Assembly: GCA_036667875.1 (NCBI GenBank)
Contig: JAVWTD010000034.1
Span: forward strand, 1 to 13,398
Reading direction: 5' to 3'
DNA: 13,398 nucleotides
From: CAJGDV01 sp036667875
GTDB lineage: Bacteria; Bacillota_I; Bacilli_A; RF39; UBA660
Shown piece by piece: positions 7,664 through 13,398 of this stretch. The translations under genes were made by a program, and so were the position numbers. The notes beneath the pieces were generated by a model. That model did not search any database. It worked only from the letters and a program-made list of their open reading frames with translations, and was not told the DNA's origin. The stretch's first letter is position 1; each line of letters starts with the position of its first letter.

Positions 7664-8146
7664 TTACTTGTTTGCTTTTTCTTCTTCCAAACTTTTATTA
7701 TATTTTTCTATTTCTGCATTAATCTTTCTTATTTTTTCTTGTTGTTTTTTATATTCTGGTGTCTTTTTAATTTCTTCATTTATTAAATAAGACTGTTTAG
7801 GATAAGGATAATCAGGGGCTTTGCTTGTATCTATCATGCCGTTAAATAACTTGTAAACGGAAATTAAAGCCATTTTAACATAATAACCTATATTCCATGC
7901 TTCATTATCTTTTTCTATGTTATTGTTCTTCTTTTCCATTTTATATTTTTGCTCATACAAATAAAAAGCATTGAGATTGCCATGCCAATACAAATCGTAA
8001 GGCATACCATAACCCAATGCTAATACACACTGCTCGTCTAAGCATTGAGCAAATGTTATTTTGTTGTTTTTGGTGAAAACGTTTCGGCTCTCGATAGAAT
8101 TTTCTTCTTCTTCGCTCCACCCTCTGCAAAAAAATGAGTATAACAA
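7664..8146 (-). CDS. Tail assembly chaperone T extension, made by -1 frameshift (gpGT-like)
   Basis: This frame has no plausible start of its own; the 5' end given is only a TTG with no SD. It is probably translated only as a fusion to the short chaperone, joining after codon 104 so that the extension runs from 8128 to 7664. It begins CRGWSEEEENSIESRNV, continues with a globular-looking part (CVLALGYGMPYDLYWHGNL, a Tyr/Lys-rich helix, AWNIGYYVKMALISVYK) and ends in a Lys/Glu-rich helix (INAEIEKYNKSLEEEKANK). In lambda the T part binds the tail tube protein and brings it to the tape measure; the same role is inferred here. It stops 17 bases before the tape measure ATG. Confidence 0.78.
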   Translation of the reverse strand: MLYSFFCRGWSEEEENSIESRNVFTKNNKITFAQCLDEQCVLALGYGMPYDLYWHGNLNAFYLYEQKYKMEKKNNNIEKDNEAWNIGYYVKMALISVYKLFNGMIDTSKAPDYPYPKQSYLINEEIKKTPEYKKQQEKIRKINAEIEKYNKSLEEEKANK

Positions 8147-8439
8147 CGACCAAATTCGTCCCCAATACTATTTAATATTTCTGTTAGATCGTATTCTCCA
8201 TCTTCATCATCTGTTCCTACCATGCTATCTAATATTTTTTTAGATAAATTATAAGTAATGTCTGGCTTGTTCTTTTTTAAACCAGCATATAATAAAATTG
8301 TTGCTCTTTCAAATAACCCTTTGTCATTATTCATTGCTCCCATTTCATCTGCTAATTTTAATGTTTCTCTATTGAACTCGATAGAATAAGCTTTATCTCC
8401 AACTTCAATATCAAATATTTTTGTTTCGAATTTTTCCAT
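8056..8439 (-). CDS. Tail assembly chaperone, short form (gpG-like)
   Basis: Tail chaperones of the lambda gpG type coat the tape measure protein during tail assembly and are absent from the finished virion. This 127-residue protein has the expected small alpha/beta N-terminal part (KIFDIEVGDKAYSIEFN) followed by helices (RETLKLADEMGAM, LFERATILLYAGL, DLTEILNSIGDEFGRCYTHFF). Codons 103 and 104 are TTT TTT in a seven-T run, after which the zero frame continues for 23 residues and stops. A strong SD (GAGGAG) precedes the ATG. Position between major tail protein and tape measure is diagnostic. Most ribosomes would be expected to make this short form. Confidence 0.85.
   Translation of the reverse strand: MEKFETKIFDIEVGDKAYSIEFNRETLKLADEMGAMNNDKGLFERATILLYAGLKKNKPDITYNLSKKILDSMVGTDDEDGEYDLTEILNSIGDEFGRCYTHFFAEGGAKKKKILSRAETFSPKTTK
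8128..8134 (-). other. Programmed -1 frameshift site (slippery T TTT TTT)
   Basis: The minus strand has seven consecutive T's that fit the X_XXY_YYZ phase exactly: T8134 ends a CAT codon, and TTT codons 103 and 104 of the short chaperone follow. A -1 slip here moves ribosomes into the frame that encodes the T extension, with TGC as the next codon. The fusion would have 258 residues (104 + 154). Its size and site fit the lambda gpG/gpGT arrangement. I did not find a convincing downstream stem-loop by eye. Frameshifting itself is inferred. Confidence 0.8.
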
Positions 8440-8462
8440 TTTTATTTCTCCTCTTTTTTTAA

Positions 8463-8951
8463 TTAAGCTACTTTTTCTTCTACAGCTTCATCAATGTTAG
8501 ACAATGACAATTCAACCGGTGTTAATGAACCACTTTCTTCTTGAGAAGTTGGTATTTTTTCGTTAACTGTGCAACGGCAATAAACTGTTCTTTTTTCATC
8601 TTTATAATTAACTACTAACCAAAAGCAATTACCTTTAGTTGCATCATTTTGAAATGTAACCATTCTTTTGTGTACTTCAAACAATCTTGAACTAAAGTAT
8701 ACTGATAGCGGACCGTCTATTGGTGGCATTCCACCTTGAATAGACTTAGTTTGTTTACTATCTAAAGTTTTATATTCTAATTTTTCTGGTGTAGGAAAAA
8801 AGTTTGGTAATTTATTAATTATATCTCCTATTTCGTCAAAATCAGTTAAAACTGTAGGTATAACATTTGTAGAAGTCCCTGCTCCTAATTTTACGCTCCA
8901 TCCACCAGTTGTTGTAGGTACTGTTGTTCCTGTTAATGGTACTGCTGCCAT
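8463..8951 (-). CDS. Major tail protein (tube)
   Basis: This is probably the tail tube subunit. The 162-residue protein starts MAAVPLTGTTVPTT and contains a FDEIGDIINKLPNFFPTPEKLEYKTLD segment, then TKSIQGGMPPID, beta-rich FWLVVNYKDEKRTVYCRCTVNEKIP, and a PVELSLSNIDEAVEE end. These patterns recall the compact beta-sandwich tube proteins of siphophages of Gram-positive bacteria. It has one of the best SDs in the window (AGGAGG, about 8 bases before ATG), consistent with a protein made in many copies. It lies immediately upstream of the chaperone pair and tape measure, the diagnostic place. No C-terminal Ig-like domain is present. Confidence 0.82.
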   Translation of the reverse strand: MAAVPLTGTTVPTTTGGWSVKLGAGTSTNVIPTVLTDFDEIGDIINKLPNFFPTPEKLEYKTLDSKQTKSIQGGMPPIDGPLSVYFSSRLFEVHKRMVTFQNDATKGNCFWLVVNYKDEKRTVYCRCTVNEKIPTSQEESGSLTPVELSLSNIDEAVEEKVA

Positions 8952-8971
8952 AATATTTTCCTCCTATTTTT

Positions 8972-9394
8972 TTATTTATAATTTTTATAAATTAAATTTT
9001 CTTTTATGTCTATATTTGCTACATATCTCATAATAAGCCTGCATACCGTATTATCAAAGTATGGCGCAGAAGAAACACTTCCTTCCATTCTCATTCCTAA
9101 TACATTGCTTAAATAATCATCTATTGTTTTTGCTATACTTAGTGCAACATCTCTATTAGTTGATAATATATCATTTATTTTAGACTGCTTAGTATATATT
9201 TCTATAGTATAATTATTACTAACTAATCGTTGCTTATTATTTGTCATAATACCGTTGTTAGACGGTCTTTCTTCAACTGTAACAAGGTTGAATTTTATTT
9301 TTGTGTCCTTGTAAAAATCTATAACATTAACATCAGGAACTTCATATTTTAATTTACTTATATTTTCTATTAAATTTTTACCAATAAGTATCAT
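8972..9394 (-). CDS. Probable tail terminator / tail completion protein
   Basis: Tail terminators (lambda gpU, SPP1 gp17 type) cap the growing tail tube and join it to the head. This 140-residue protein lies between the gp10-like gene and the major tail protein, the usual place. It shows the expected alpha/beta pattern: N-terminal helix, strands with FNLVTVEERP and NYTIEIYTK, a helix over DVALSIAKTIDDYLSNVLG, and a final strand pair ending in CRLIMRYVANID. An AAGGAG sequence 11 bases upstream, inside the previous gene, can serve as SD. Similarity is by size, order and secondary-structure pattern. Confidence 0.68.
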   Translation of the reverse strand: MILIGKNLIENISKLKYEVPDVNVIDFYKDTKIKFNLVTVEERPSNNGIMTNNKQRLVSNNYTIEIYTKQSKINDILSTNRDVALSIAKTIDDYLSNVLGMRMEGSVSSAPYFDNTVCRLIMRYVANIDIKENLIYKNYK

Positions 9395-9879
9395 TTACTA
9401 ATCAACTCCTTAATGATATCATTACAAACATATTTTATATGGACAGCTGTTTCATATACTTGCATTTGTGCAGGTATACCTTGAGTTGAAATCAATTCTC
9501 CGTTTTTATTGTAATAACTCCAAAGACCGTTTTCGCCTATCATTTGTCCTGTTGCATAGCCTTTTTTCATTAAATAAGATTTAACATGAGGATTATCTTT
9601 ACCTATATATCCTGTGCCAAACTCCAAAAAATAAACTTGCTTACCTATATGATATATACGGGAATAATTGTCTCCGTATTCTATTGATGCATTGCCTAAA
9701 TCATTACCGTCAGTATCAGATATAGAACTTATTTCTGTATTTAATTTGTCCAATCCCACTTTTGCTAATAATTTTGGTATTGATTTTATATCTTTATTTA
9801 CTTTTGCTTTATATTCTTTGATTTCTTTTATAGCATCATTTATACTTTTTACTGACAACTCGCATTTTATTTCTCTCAT
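9391..9879 (-). CDS. HK97 gp10-like head-tail / tail completion protein
   Basis: The 162-residue protein resembles the HK97 gp10 family found between head-closure and tail-terminator genes. An N-terminal helix (INDAIKEIKEYKAKVNKDIKSIPKLLAKVGLDKL) is followed by the family-typical core with HIGKQVYFLEFGTGYIG, where an aromatic-Glu-Phe-Gly-Thr-Gly motif is well conserved. A second helical part with ETAVHIKYVCNDIIKELI closes the protein. The ATG directly follows the previous TAA with no gap. The stop overlaps the next ATG (ATGA). The family's exact structural role differs between phages. Confidence 0.82.
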   Translation of the reverse strand: MREIKCELSVKSINDAIKEIKEYKAKVNKDIKSIPKLLAKVGLDKLNTEISSISDTDGNDLGNASIEYGDNYSRIYHIGKQVYFLEFGTGYIGKDNPHVKSYLMKKGYATGQMIGENGLWSYYNKNGELISTQGIPAQMQVYETAVHIKYVCNDIIKELISK

Positions 9880-10221
9880 TTATTTACCAACTATTTTTTT
9901 TAGGACTATTTCTACGCTTGTATTAAAAGGCTTTACCGTTTCTATTATAAAATCAGCATTATCTGCAGTTTCATCATATTTTTCAGGTGGCTTATTATAA
10001 ATATATACTTTTGATTTTTCTTTATAATTTTCCCCTATATATTTCATAGACACAATTAAGCTTTCACTAGAAACTTCTCCTACATTATATAAAGTCGTTT
10101 TACTTTCTATAGGTTGATAATTCAAATTTCTTAGTTTCGGAAAAGAATATTTTAATAAACCATCGTTATTATCTATTATTTCACAATAATAAATAGGTTT
10201 CATGTTTTTTTGAATACTCAT
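9880..10221 (-). CDS. Probable head-closure protein (phage head-tail joining)
   Basis: The protein lies where tailed phages encode the stopper that seals the filled head under the adaptor ring. The preferred start is the ATG at 10221, which overlaps the previous stop in an ATGA junction and gives 113 residues beginning MSIQKNMKPIYYCEI. The ORF can be extended to 10254, but that would overlap the previous gene by 37 bases and adds a Cys/Trp-rich leader with no reason to keep it. The sequence is rich in beta strands (PIYYCEII, TTLYNVGEV, SLIVSMKYIG, SKVYIYNKPP, VEIVLKKIVG), as in SPP1 gp16/HK97 gp7-type beta-barrel stoppers. The role is inferred from order, size and strand pattern. Confidence 0.68.
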   Translation of the reverse strand: MSIQKNMKPIYYCEIIDNNDGLLKYSFPKLRNLNYQPIESKTTLYNVGEVSSESLIVSMKYIGENYKEKSKVYIYNKPPEKYDETADNADFIIETVKPFNTSVEIVLKKIVGK

Positions 10222-10529
10222 TTTAAAGTACCAACAGCAGGCATTAAAAGCCATTCAGGACATTTAGAATATGAAACTGACATTCCGTTTTCAGATGTAC
10301 TATCATATCCGTTAGTTCCAAGCCTGTTTAAATACCATATTGCCCCTTCAATTTGATTATCAATATATCTTTCTTCAACTTTTTTTGTATTTCTTTTGTT
10401 GTTTATTCTTCTCTCAGAATAACTAAGAGCAGATTTTAAAAGAGGCTCATATGGTGTTTCTGCATATCTCTTTAAAGTTTCATCAAACATTATTCTTATT
10501 TTTAGCTCGGCTAATTTATCTGCTTCCAT
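10218..10529 (-). CDS. Head-tail connector protein (gp6-like adaptor)
   Basis: Adaptor proteins of this family form a ring under the portal and start the neck to which the tail attaches. The 103-residue protein is all-helical in pattern: an N-terminal helix (DKLAELKIRIMFDE), a middle helix with LLKSALSYSERRINNKR, a third helix (DNQIEGAIWYLNRLG), then the family-typical GxxGYDSTSENGMSVSY segment and a short tail. A strong SD (AAAGGAGG) precedes the ATG. The stop overlaps the next gene as ATGA. Size and gene order match HK97 gp6 and SPP1 gp15-type connectors. Confidence 0.82.
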   Translation of the reverse strand: MEADKLAELKIRIMFDETLKRYAETPYEPLLKSALSYSERRINNKRNTKKVEERYIDNQIEGAIWYLNRLGTNGYDSTSENGMSVSYSKCPEWLLMPAVGTLK

Positions 10530-10546
10530 AATAACCTCCTTTAAAT

Positions 10547-10870
10547 CTATTTTTTAGTTTTTAATTTATCAAGAAAATCATCACTTGCATTTTTAGTAGC
10601 ATTAATGTTTTCTTCTAAATCAGTAATATTTTCATTTCCCAATTCATTTGTTGTTTTTACTTCTTGTAATTCAGACTTATTTTCATCTGTTACTAAATCT
10701 GATGTATTTTCTTTTTTATCTGGGTTTTTGATATCTCCTTGTAATTCGGTAATGTTTTTATTTCCATCAATTACTTCTGTTACTATTATATATCCAAGAG
10801 GCTCATACATACTATAATAAGCCCCGTTAGTAACGGTGTAAACAGTATTGCCTTTTTGTATTTTTACCAT
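10547..10870 (-). CDS. Acidic small head-region protein, function unknown
   Basis: I do not recognise this 107-residue protein with confidence. Residues 1-35 (MVKIQKGNTVYTVTNGAYYSMYEPLGY) look like a small folded domain often seen in short phage proteins between capsid and connector genes. The remainder is an acidic, Asn/Glu/Lys-rich, probably disordered tail. This tail contains two related segments, GNKNITELQ and GNENITDLEEN, encoded by similar DNA at 10741-10768 and 10614-10641, which suggests an internal duplication. The gene has a strong SD (AGGAGG, 5 bases before ATG), so it is likely well expressed. Position suggests a role in head completion or packaging, but nothing in the sequence proves it. 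Confidence 0.7.
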   Translation of the reverse strand: MVKIQKGNTVYTVTNGAYYSMYEPLGYIIVTEVIDGNKNITELQGDIKNPDKKENTSDLVTDENKSELQEVKTTNELGNENITDLEENINATKNASDDFLDKLKTKK

Positions 10871-10882
10871 TAATTCCTCCTA

Positions 10883-11914
10883 TTATTTAACTGTGTCAAT
10901 AATCATTACTTCGTTAGCTCTCTCAAATGATGGAAGTGCTACCATTGATACTTTTGTAACAACATTAACTGGGTCAGTCTCTTTAGTAGTTGTAATTGCA
11001 ATTGCATTTTCAACTAAAGTAACATTAGCAATTGCTGAGCTCATTAAGTCTGCTTCTTCTGGAGTAGTACCAAAATGAGTATATCCTAAATCTCCGTCAG
11101 GGAATAATGATAATGTGTTGTCTGGTACATATTTTGATACTGTTTTATCTTCGTTAACATATACTTCATCATTTACATAAATTGAAATACCAGTGTTAGC
11201 TTCGATAAAAGATAATGCTGTATTAATATTAAGATTAACTGTACCACCAGCAAATACATAAATTGCATTTTTCATTGCTGTATTAGTTAAAAATGTTTTT
11301 GCTACAGTAGAGTTACATACACCACGGGTAATATTTGTTCCCTTTGCTTTCATAAACTCTTTGTAACTATTTAATTCTCCAATAATATCAGCGGTTGCTG
11401 TAGACCATGATACTGCAACTTCTTTTTTATTTTCTAGTGGCATACCATAATCATAAGAATATCCTTGACCATTGCTAGCAATAGTAATATTACCAGTAGT
11501 TAAAGCTTGCATTCTCATTCTTTCAAGCGAAATATATGCTGCTCTAATTAATTTTATTTCATCTGTAAATATTTTTTCAACGATTGAATTAACTAATTGT
11601 ACATTGTTAGTTTGAATCATTGTTAATAATTGTTGGCGTCTATCTTCATCAATATAAACACTTTCTTTGAAAAAAGGCATTGTAGTAGTTAACTTTTCAA
11701 ATGATTCTCCGTCTCTTCTAATAGCCTTAGCATCAAATGATGATAGTTTTAGTGAAACAGGTTGATTGTTTGCTCCCCTAATCCATTCTAATTTTAAACC
11801 TATTTCTTTTGTAAAAGGAAATAATGTAGATCCAAAAGATGGATTTGTTTCAGCATTTATAGCTACCCAATATTCAGAAATGTTTTCTGCTGTTACTAAT
11901 TCATAAAAATTCAT
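10883..11914 (-). CDS. Major capsid protein, lambda gpE-like (HK97 fold)
   Basis: This is the main shell protein. At 343 residues it nearly equals lambda gpE (341). Family-like features include the early LKLEWIRGANNQPVSLK region, RRDGESFEK followed by MPFFKES, the helical stretch around RMRMQALTTG (the spine-helix region in HK97-fold proteins), the GISIYVNDEVYVN strand pair, and the C-terminal LSLFPDGDLGYTHFGTTPEE and VTLVENAIAITTTKETDP segments typical of the Phage_cap_E family. There is no N-terminal delta domain of the long HK97 type, which fits a separate scaffold gene upstream. The start ATG overlaps the decoration stop. Only a weak SD-like AAGGGAAG is present, so coupling probably matters. 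Confidence 0.9.
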   Translation of the reverse strand: MNFYELVTAENISEYWVAINAETNPSFGSTLFPFTKEIGLKLEWIRGANNQPVSLKLSSFDAKAIRRDGESFEKLTTTMPFFKESVYIDEDRRQQLLTMIQTNNVQLVNSIVEKIFTDEIKLIRAAYISLERMRMQALTTGNITIASNGQGYSYDYGMPLENKKEVAVSWSTATADIIGELNSYKEFMKAKGTNITRGVCNSTVAKTFLTNTAMKNAIYVFAGGTVNLNINTALSFIEANTGISIYVNDEVYVNEDKTVSKYVPDNTLSLFPDGDLGYTHFGTTPEEADLMSSAIANVTLVENAIAITTTKETDPVNVVTKVSMVALPSFERANEVMIIDTVK

Positions 11915-12288
11915 TAAATTGCACTTCCCTTCACGAAAATAATGTTAGGTATTTTTGTTGTTAAAGCATTTACTAAAGCAACAACACTAGTATCTAATTT
12001 TAATAGGTCTACACAACCAGCTAATATCATAGTTCCGTTGCTTGCCCCTTTAGTTACATCTACATCATGTAAAAGTATTGCAGTTGAATCAGCTGCTCCA
12101 CCAATTGTAAATGCTGTGTCTCTATTTGTAATGTCTCCTTTAATTGGTGTCCCTGCTTTTAAAATCTTATTTCCATTTGCATCAGCAGTAATACCTGTGT
12201 TTGTTACTCTAACTGGTAATGATACTAAATAACTATCATTAGCAATTAAAATGCTTTTTGATGTTCCATAAATTTCTTTGTTAATCAT
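11914..12288 (-). CDS. Head decoration protein, lambda gpD-like
   Basis: Decoration proteins of this family bind as trimers on the expanded capsid and stabilise it against DNA pressure. The 124-residue protein is close to lambda gpD (110 residues) in size and has the family pattern: a disordered N-terminus, a KILKAGTPIKGDI segment, an ILLHDVDVTKGASNGT loop, then GCVDLLKLD and a hydrophobic end. A good SD (AAGGAG) lies 7-9 bases before the ATG. Its stop overlaps the capsid start as TAATG, so translation of the two is probably coupled, which would help match their amounts. The family call rests on pattern recognition, not a search. Confidence 0.8.
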   Translation of the reverse strand: MINKEIYGTSKSILIANDSYLVSLPVRVTNTGITADANGNKILKAGTPIKGDITNRDTAFTIGGAADSTAILLHDVDVTKGASNGTMILAGCVDLLKLDTSVVALVNALTTKIPNIIFVKGSAI

Positions 12289-12305
12289 ATTTGTTTCTCC
12301 TTATT

Positions 12306-12911
12306 TTATTTTTTTGAAAAATAATCGTATTTTTCTGCTTGTTTATTTTTGCTCTTTGCCAATTGTTCCCCTAAGCTAATTTTACCATTTCCACTGTTTG
12401 AATTTGCTTTACCTAAATTACCAAGATTATCTTTTGTTGAATCGTTTTTTCCTTTTTCATAAGCTTCTTTTAAAATTTTAGATAAATAAGTTCCAATTTT
12501 AACGGTATTATCTGAATCATCATTTATGACAATATCCATAAATTCTATAAAACCGTTATCTTCTGCTTTTAAGCCTGTCAATAATCGGCTTTCTGCAGTC
12601 AAACTCGTAAACTGAGATTTATTAGTTACTTTTTCTGTTTCTAATAATTTTCCTTTTAATCGTTCTATTTCCTGCTCTTTTTCTTCTTTTTCCTGCTTAG
12701 TTAAATCCTCTGATGACATTTTGTCTTTTAATAATGTGTCTTTTTCTTTTAATTGCTTTTTAAGTAAATTTTCTGAAGCTTCAGCACTTTCTTTATTAAC
12801 ATACTTGCCGGTAGATAAATCAGCCAACTTTTTTGTCTCTAAAAAATCACTTATTTCTTTTGCAGTCAAATCTTCCTTGTACGCTTCTCCCATTAGTTCT
12901 TGTAAGTTCAT
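12306..12911 (-). CDS. Phage scaffold protein, GP20-like
   Basis: This is an internal scaffold that directs assembly of the capsid protein into a procapsid and is lost before DNA packaging. The 201-residue protein is highly charged and mostly helical. It starts with MNLQELMGEAY, followed by a Lys/Glu-rich coiled coil at about residues 45-105 (KKQLKEKDTLLKDK, EEKEQEIERLKGKL), a small conserved-looking segment (SRLLTGLKAEDNGFIEFMDIV) and a basic Gly/Asn/Ser-rich C-terminus ending in KKQ-AEKYDYFSKK-type residues, where scaffolds usually contact the capsid. This layout matches the Phage_GP20 family. The longer ORF start at 12926 is rejected because the SD for 12911 overlaps it. The decoration and capsid genes lie just downstream, as expected for a scaffold. 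No protease gene is present next to it. Confidence 0.85.
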   Translation of the reverse strand: MNLQELMGEAYKEDLTAKEISDFLETKKLADLSTGKYVNKESAEASENLLKKQLKEKDTLLKDKMSSEDLTKQEKEEKEQEIERLKGKLLETEKVTNKSQFTSLTAESRLLTGLKAEDNGFIEFMDIVINDDSDNTVKIGTYLSKILKEAYEKGKNDSTKDNLGNLGKANSNSGNGKISLGEQLAKSKNKQAEKYDYFSKK

Positions 12912-12917
12912 TTCTTT

Positions 12918-12924
12918 CTCCTCC
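12918..12924 (-). promoter_or_regulatory. Ribosome binding site deciding the scaffold start
   Basis: The minus strand reads GGAGGAG, then AAAGAA, then ATG at 12911. This ideal SD and 6-base spacing lies inside the coding sequence of the longer ORF that begins at 12926. It favours the internal ATG (MNLQEL) as the true start. Confidence 0.7.
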
Positions 12925-12930
12925 ATAGTG

Positions 12931-12939
12931 ATTATAGCA
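12931..12939 (-). promoter_or_regulatory. Possible extended -10 promoter upstream of scaffold gene
   Basis: The minus strand reads TGCTATAAT, a perfect TGnTATAAT extended -10 element. No good -35 hexamer is visible 16-18 bases upstream; the best-placed hexamer is TAACAT. A transcript from here would start only a few bases before the scaffold SD (GGAGGAG), giving a very short leader. In AT-rich DNA such matches occur by chance, so this is a candidate only. Confidence 0.3.
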
Positions 12940-12951
12940 CTTCTCTGTGCA
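12932..12951 (-). repeat. Intergenic element, copy 2
   Basis: This is the second copy: TGCACAGA, a 2-base spacer, then AGTGCTATAA. It differs from copy 1 mainly by a 4-base shorter spacer, so the flanking blocks are conserved while the hairpin loop varies. It ends just before the scaffold ribosome binding site. Confidence 0.5.
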
Positions 12952-12966
12952 TTATGTTATAACCGT

Positions 12967-12990
12967 TTATAGCACTAATTATTCTGTGCA
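12967..12990 (-). repeat. Intergenic element, copy 1 (TGCACAGA...AGTGCTATAA)
   Basis: On the minus strand this 24-base element reads TGCACAGA, a 6-base spacer, then AGTGCTATAA. It lies between the portal stop and the scaffold start. GCAC and GTGC arms inside it can form a short hairpin. A closely similar 20-base copy follows about 35 bases downstream, roughly three helical turns away. The segment TGCTATAAA resembles an extended -10 promoter element. The duplication is seen directly; an operator or promoter role is inference. Confidence 0.5.
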
Positions 12991-13008
12991 GTCTTTATAA
13001 TAAAGGAA

Positions 13009-13398
13009 CTATAAATTCCTATTATTATCATTTGTTATTTGTTCTTTTTCTTTTTGATTAACAATAACATTTTCTTTTTTTTCTGTTTCTTCCCACCTGT
13101 TTACAAACCCACTTATATCATTTGTAATCGACATAAGCTCTGCTGTATCCTCTTTAGAAACTCCCATTCCGTAAAGAGTAGAACCGGCTTGAACTTTGCT
13201 CTGTAAATTGTCCGTTTGATTTCTAGTCAATTTTATATCAATATCAATTGAATTTAAACTATCATCAATTAATCCTAACAACTTGCAAACTTTAAGATTA
13301 ACAGCAATTTGTCTTTTTTTGTATTTTTTTATGTACATTTCTGTTATTCTTGCGACTACTTCTAAATCTCCCCAACCATCTCTTAGTTTTACAGCTTC
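13009..13398 (-). CDS. Portal protein, C-terminal part (cut by window edge)
   Basis: The frame is open to the end of the window, so this is the last 129 codons of a longer gene; the internal ATG at 13338 is not its start. A dodecameric portal forms the DNA entry vertex and anchors terminase and connector proteins. The visible part has the features of the C-terminal end of SPP1 gp6-like portals: a Trp-Gly-Asp-Leu-Glu segment at the edge, a basic helix (KKYKKRQ), then TRNQTDNLQSK, an amphipathic helical run, and a polar Lys/Glu/Asn-rich tail typical of disordered portal C-termini. Its place directly upstream of scaffold, decoration and capsid genes supports the call. The exact portal family (SPP1-type or another) cannot be settled from the tail alone. 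A MuF-type minor head gene often lies between portal and scaffold, and none is present here. Confidence 0.72.
   Translation of the reverse strand, partial: EAVKLRDGWGDLEVVARITEMYIKKYKKRQIAVNLKVCKLLGLIDDSLNSIDIDIKLTRNQTDNLQSKVQAGSTLYGMGVSKEDTAELMSITNDISGFVNRWEETEKKENVIVNQKEKEQITNDNNRNL

Noticed and set aside
7405..7722. Plus-strand ORF opposite the tape measure start
   Set aside because: It is hydrophobic low-complexity translation of AT-rich antisense DNA, without a ribosome binding site.
7953..8165. Third overlapping minus-strand frame across the chaperone frameshift region
   Set aside because: It is rich in Arg, Gln and Val and does not resemble any tail protein, has no SD, and overlaps two frames that are both explained by the gpG/gpGT arrangement.
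1..13398. Alternative genetic code (TGA as Trp), as in Mollicutes phages
   Set aside because: TGA serves as a stop at tight ATGA junctions (9391, 10218), and conserved Trp positions use TGG.
1..13398. tRNA genes, att sites, insertion sequences or transposase fragments
   Set aside because: I saw no cloverleaf-like sequence, no long direct or inverted repeat ends and no transposase-like ORF. All space is filled by the structural genes.

Overview
The window is part of the late structural operon of a siphovirus (or siphovirus prophage). The host is probably a low-GC Gram-positive bacterium of the Firmicutes/Bacillota type, possibly a gut clostridium or erysipelotrich. The DNA is clearly AT-rich. 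Most genes have strong purine-rich Shine-Dalgarno (SD) sequences of the AGGAGG type. TGA is used as a stop codon (for example in ATGA overlaps) and Trp is encoded by TGG, so the code is standard rather than the Mollicutes TGA=Trp code. The tail proteins resemble families known from phages of Gram-positive bacteria: TP901-type tape measure, DUF6711, a Tal/gp58-like hub and a DUF859 fibre. No integrase, repressor, lysis, replication or host gene is present, so phage and prophage cannot be told apart.

All supported genes lie on the minus strand, so transcription runs from high to low coordinates. The head module is 13398-9391. In order it holds the C-terminal end of the portal (cut by the window edge), a short intergenic region with a duplicated 20-24 bp element, a GP20-type scaffold, a lambda gpD-like decoration protein, a lambda gpE-like major capsid protein, an unrecognised acidic small protein, a gp6-like head-tail connector, a probable head-closure protein and an HK97 gp10-like protein. 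The tail module is 9394-216. It holds a probable tail terminator, the major tail protein, a gpG/gpGT-type chaperone pair with a perfectly phased T7 slippery heptamer, the tape measure protein (interrupted by a 100-N assembly gap), a DUF6711-like distal tail protein, a Tal-like baseplate hub and a large collagen-containing receptor-binding fibre. Genes are packed with ATGA, TAATG or 1-nt junctions, which suggests translational coupling. No gene-free stretch exceeds 300 bases.

The last 215 bases (1-215) are the least certain. They carry a small ORF with a run of nine G's, very unusual in this base composition, and a reading frame that breaks just before the window edge. This could be a phase-variable or broken accessory baseplate gene, or an assembly or homopolymer error.

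No wholly new system is evident. The parts most worth a second look are the G9 locus beside the host-recognition fibre, the paired intergenic elements with extended -10 promoter character, the chaperone frameshift site and the variable-length collagen repeats in the fibre.
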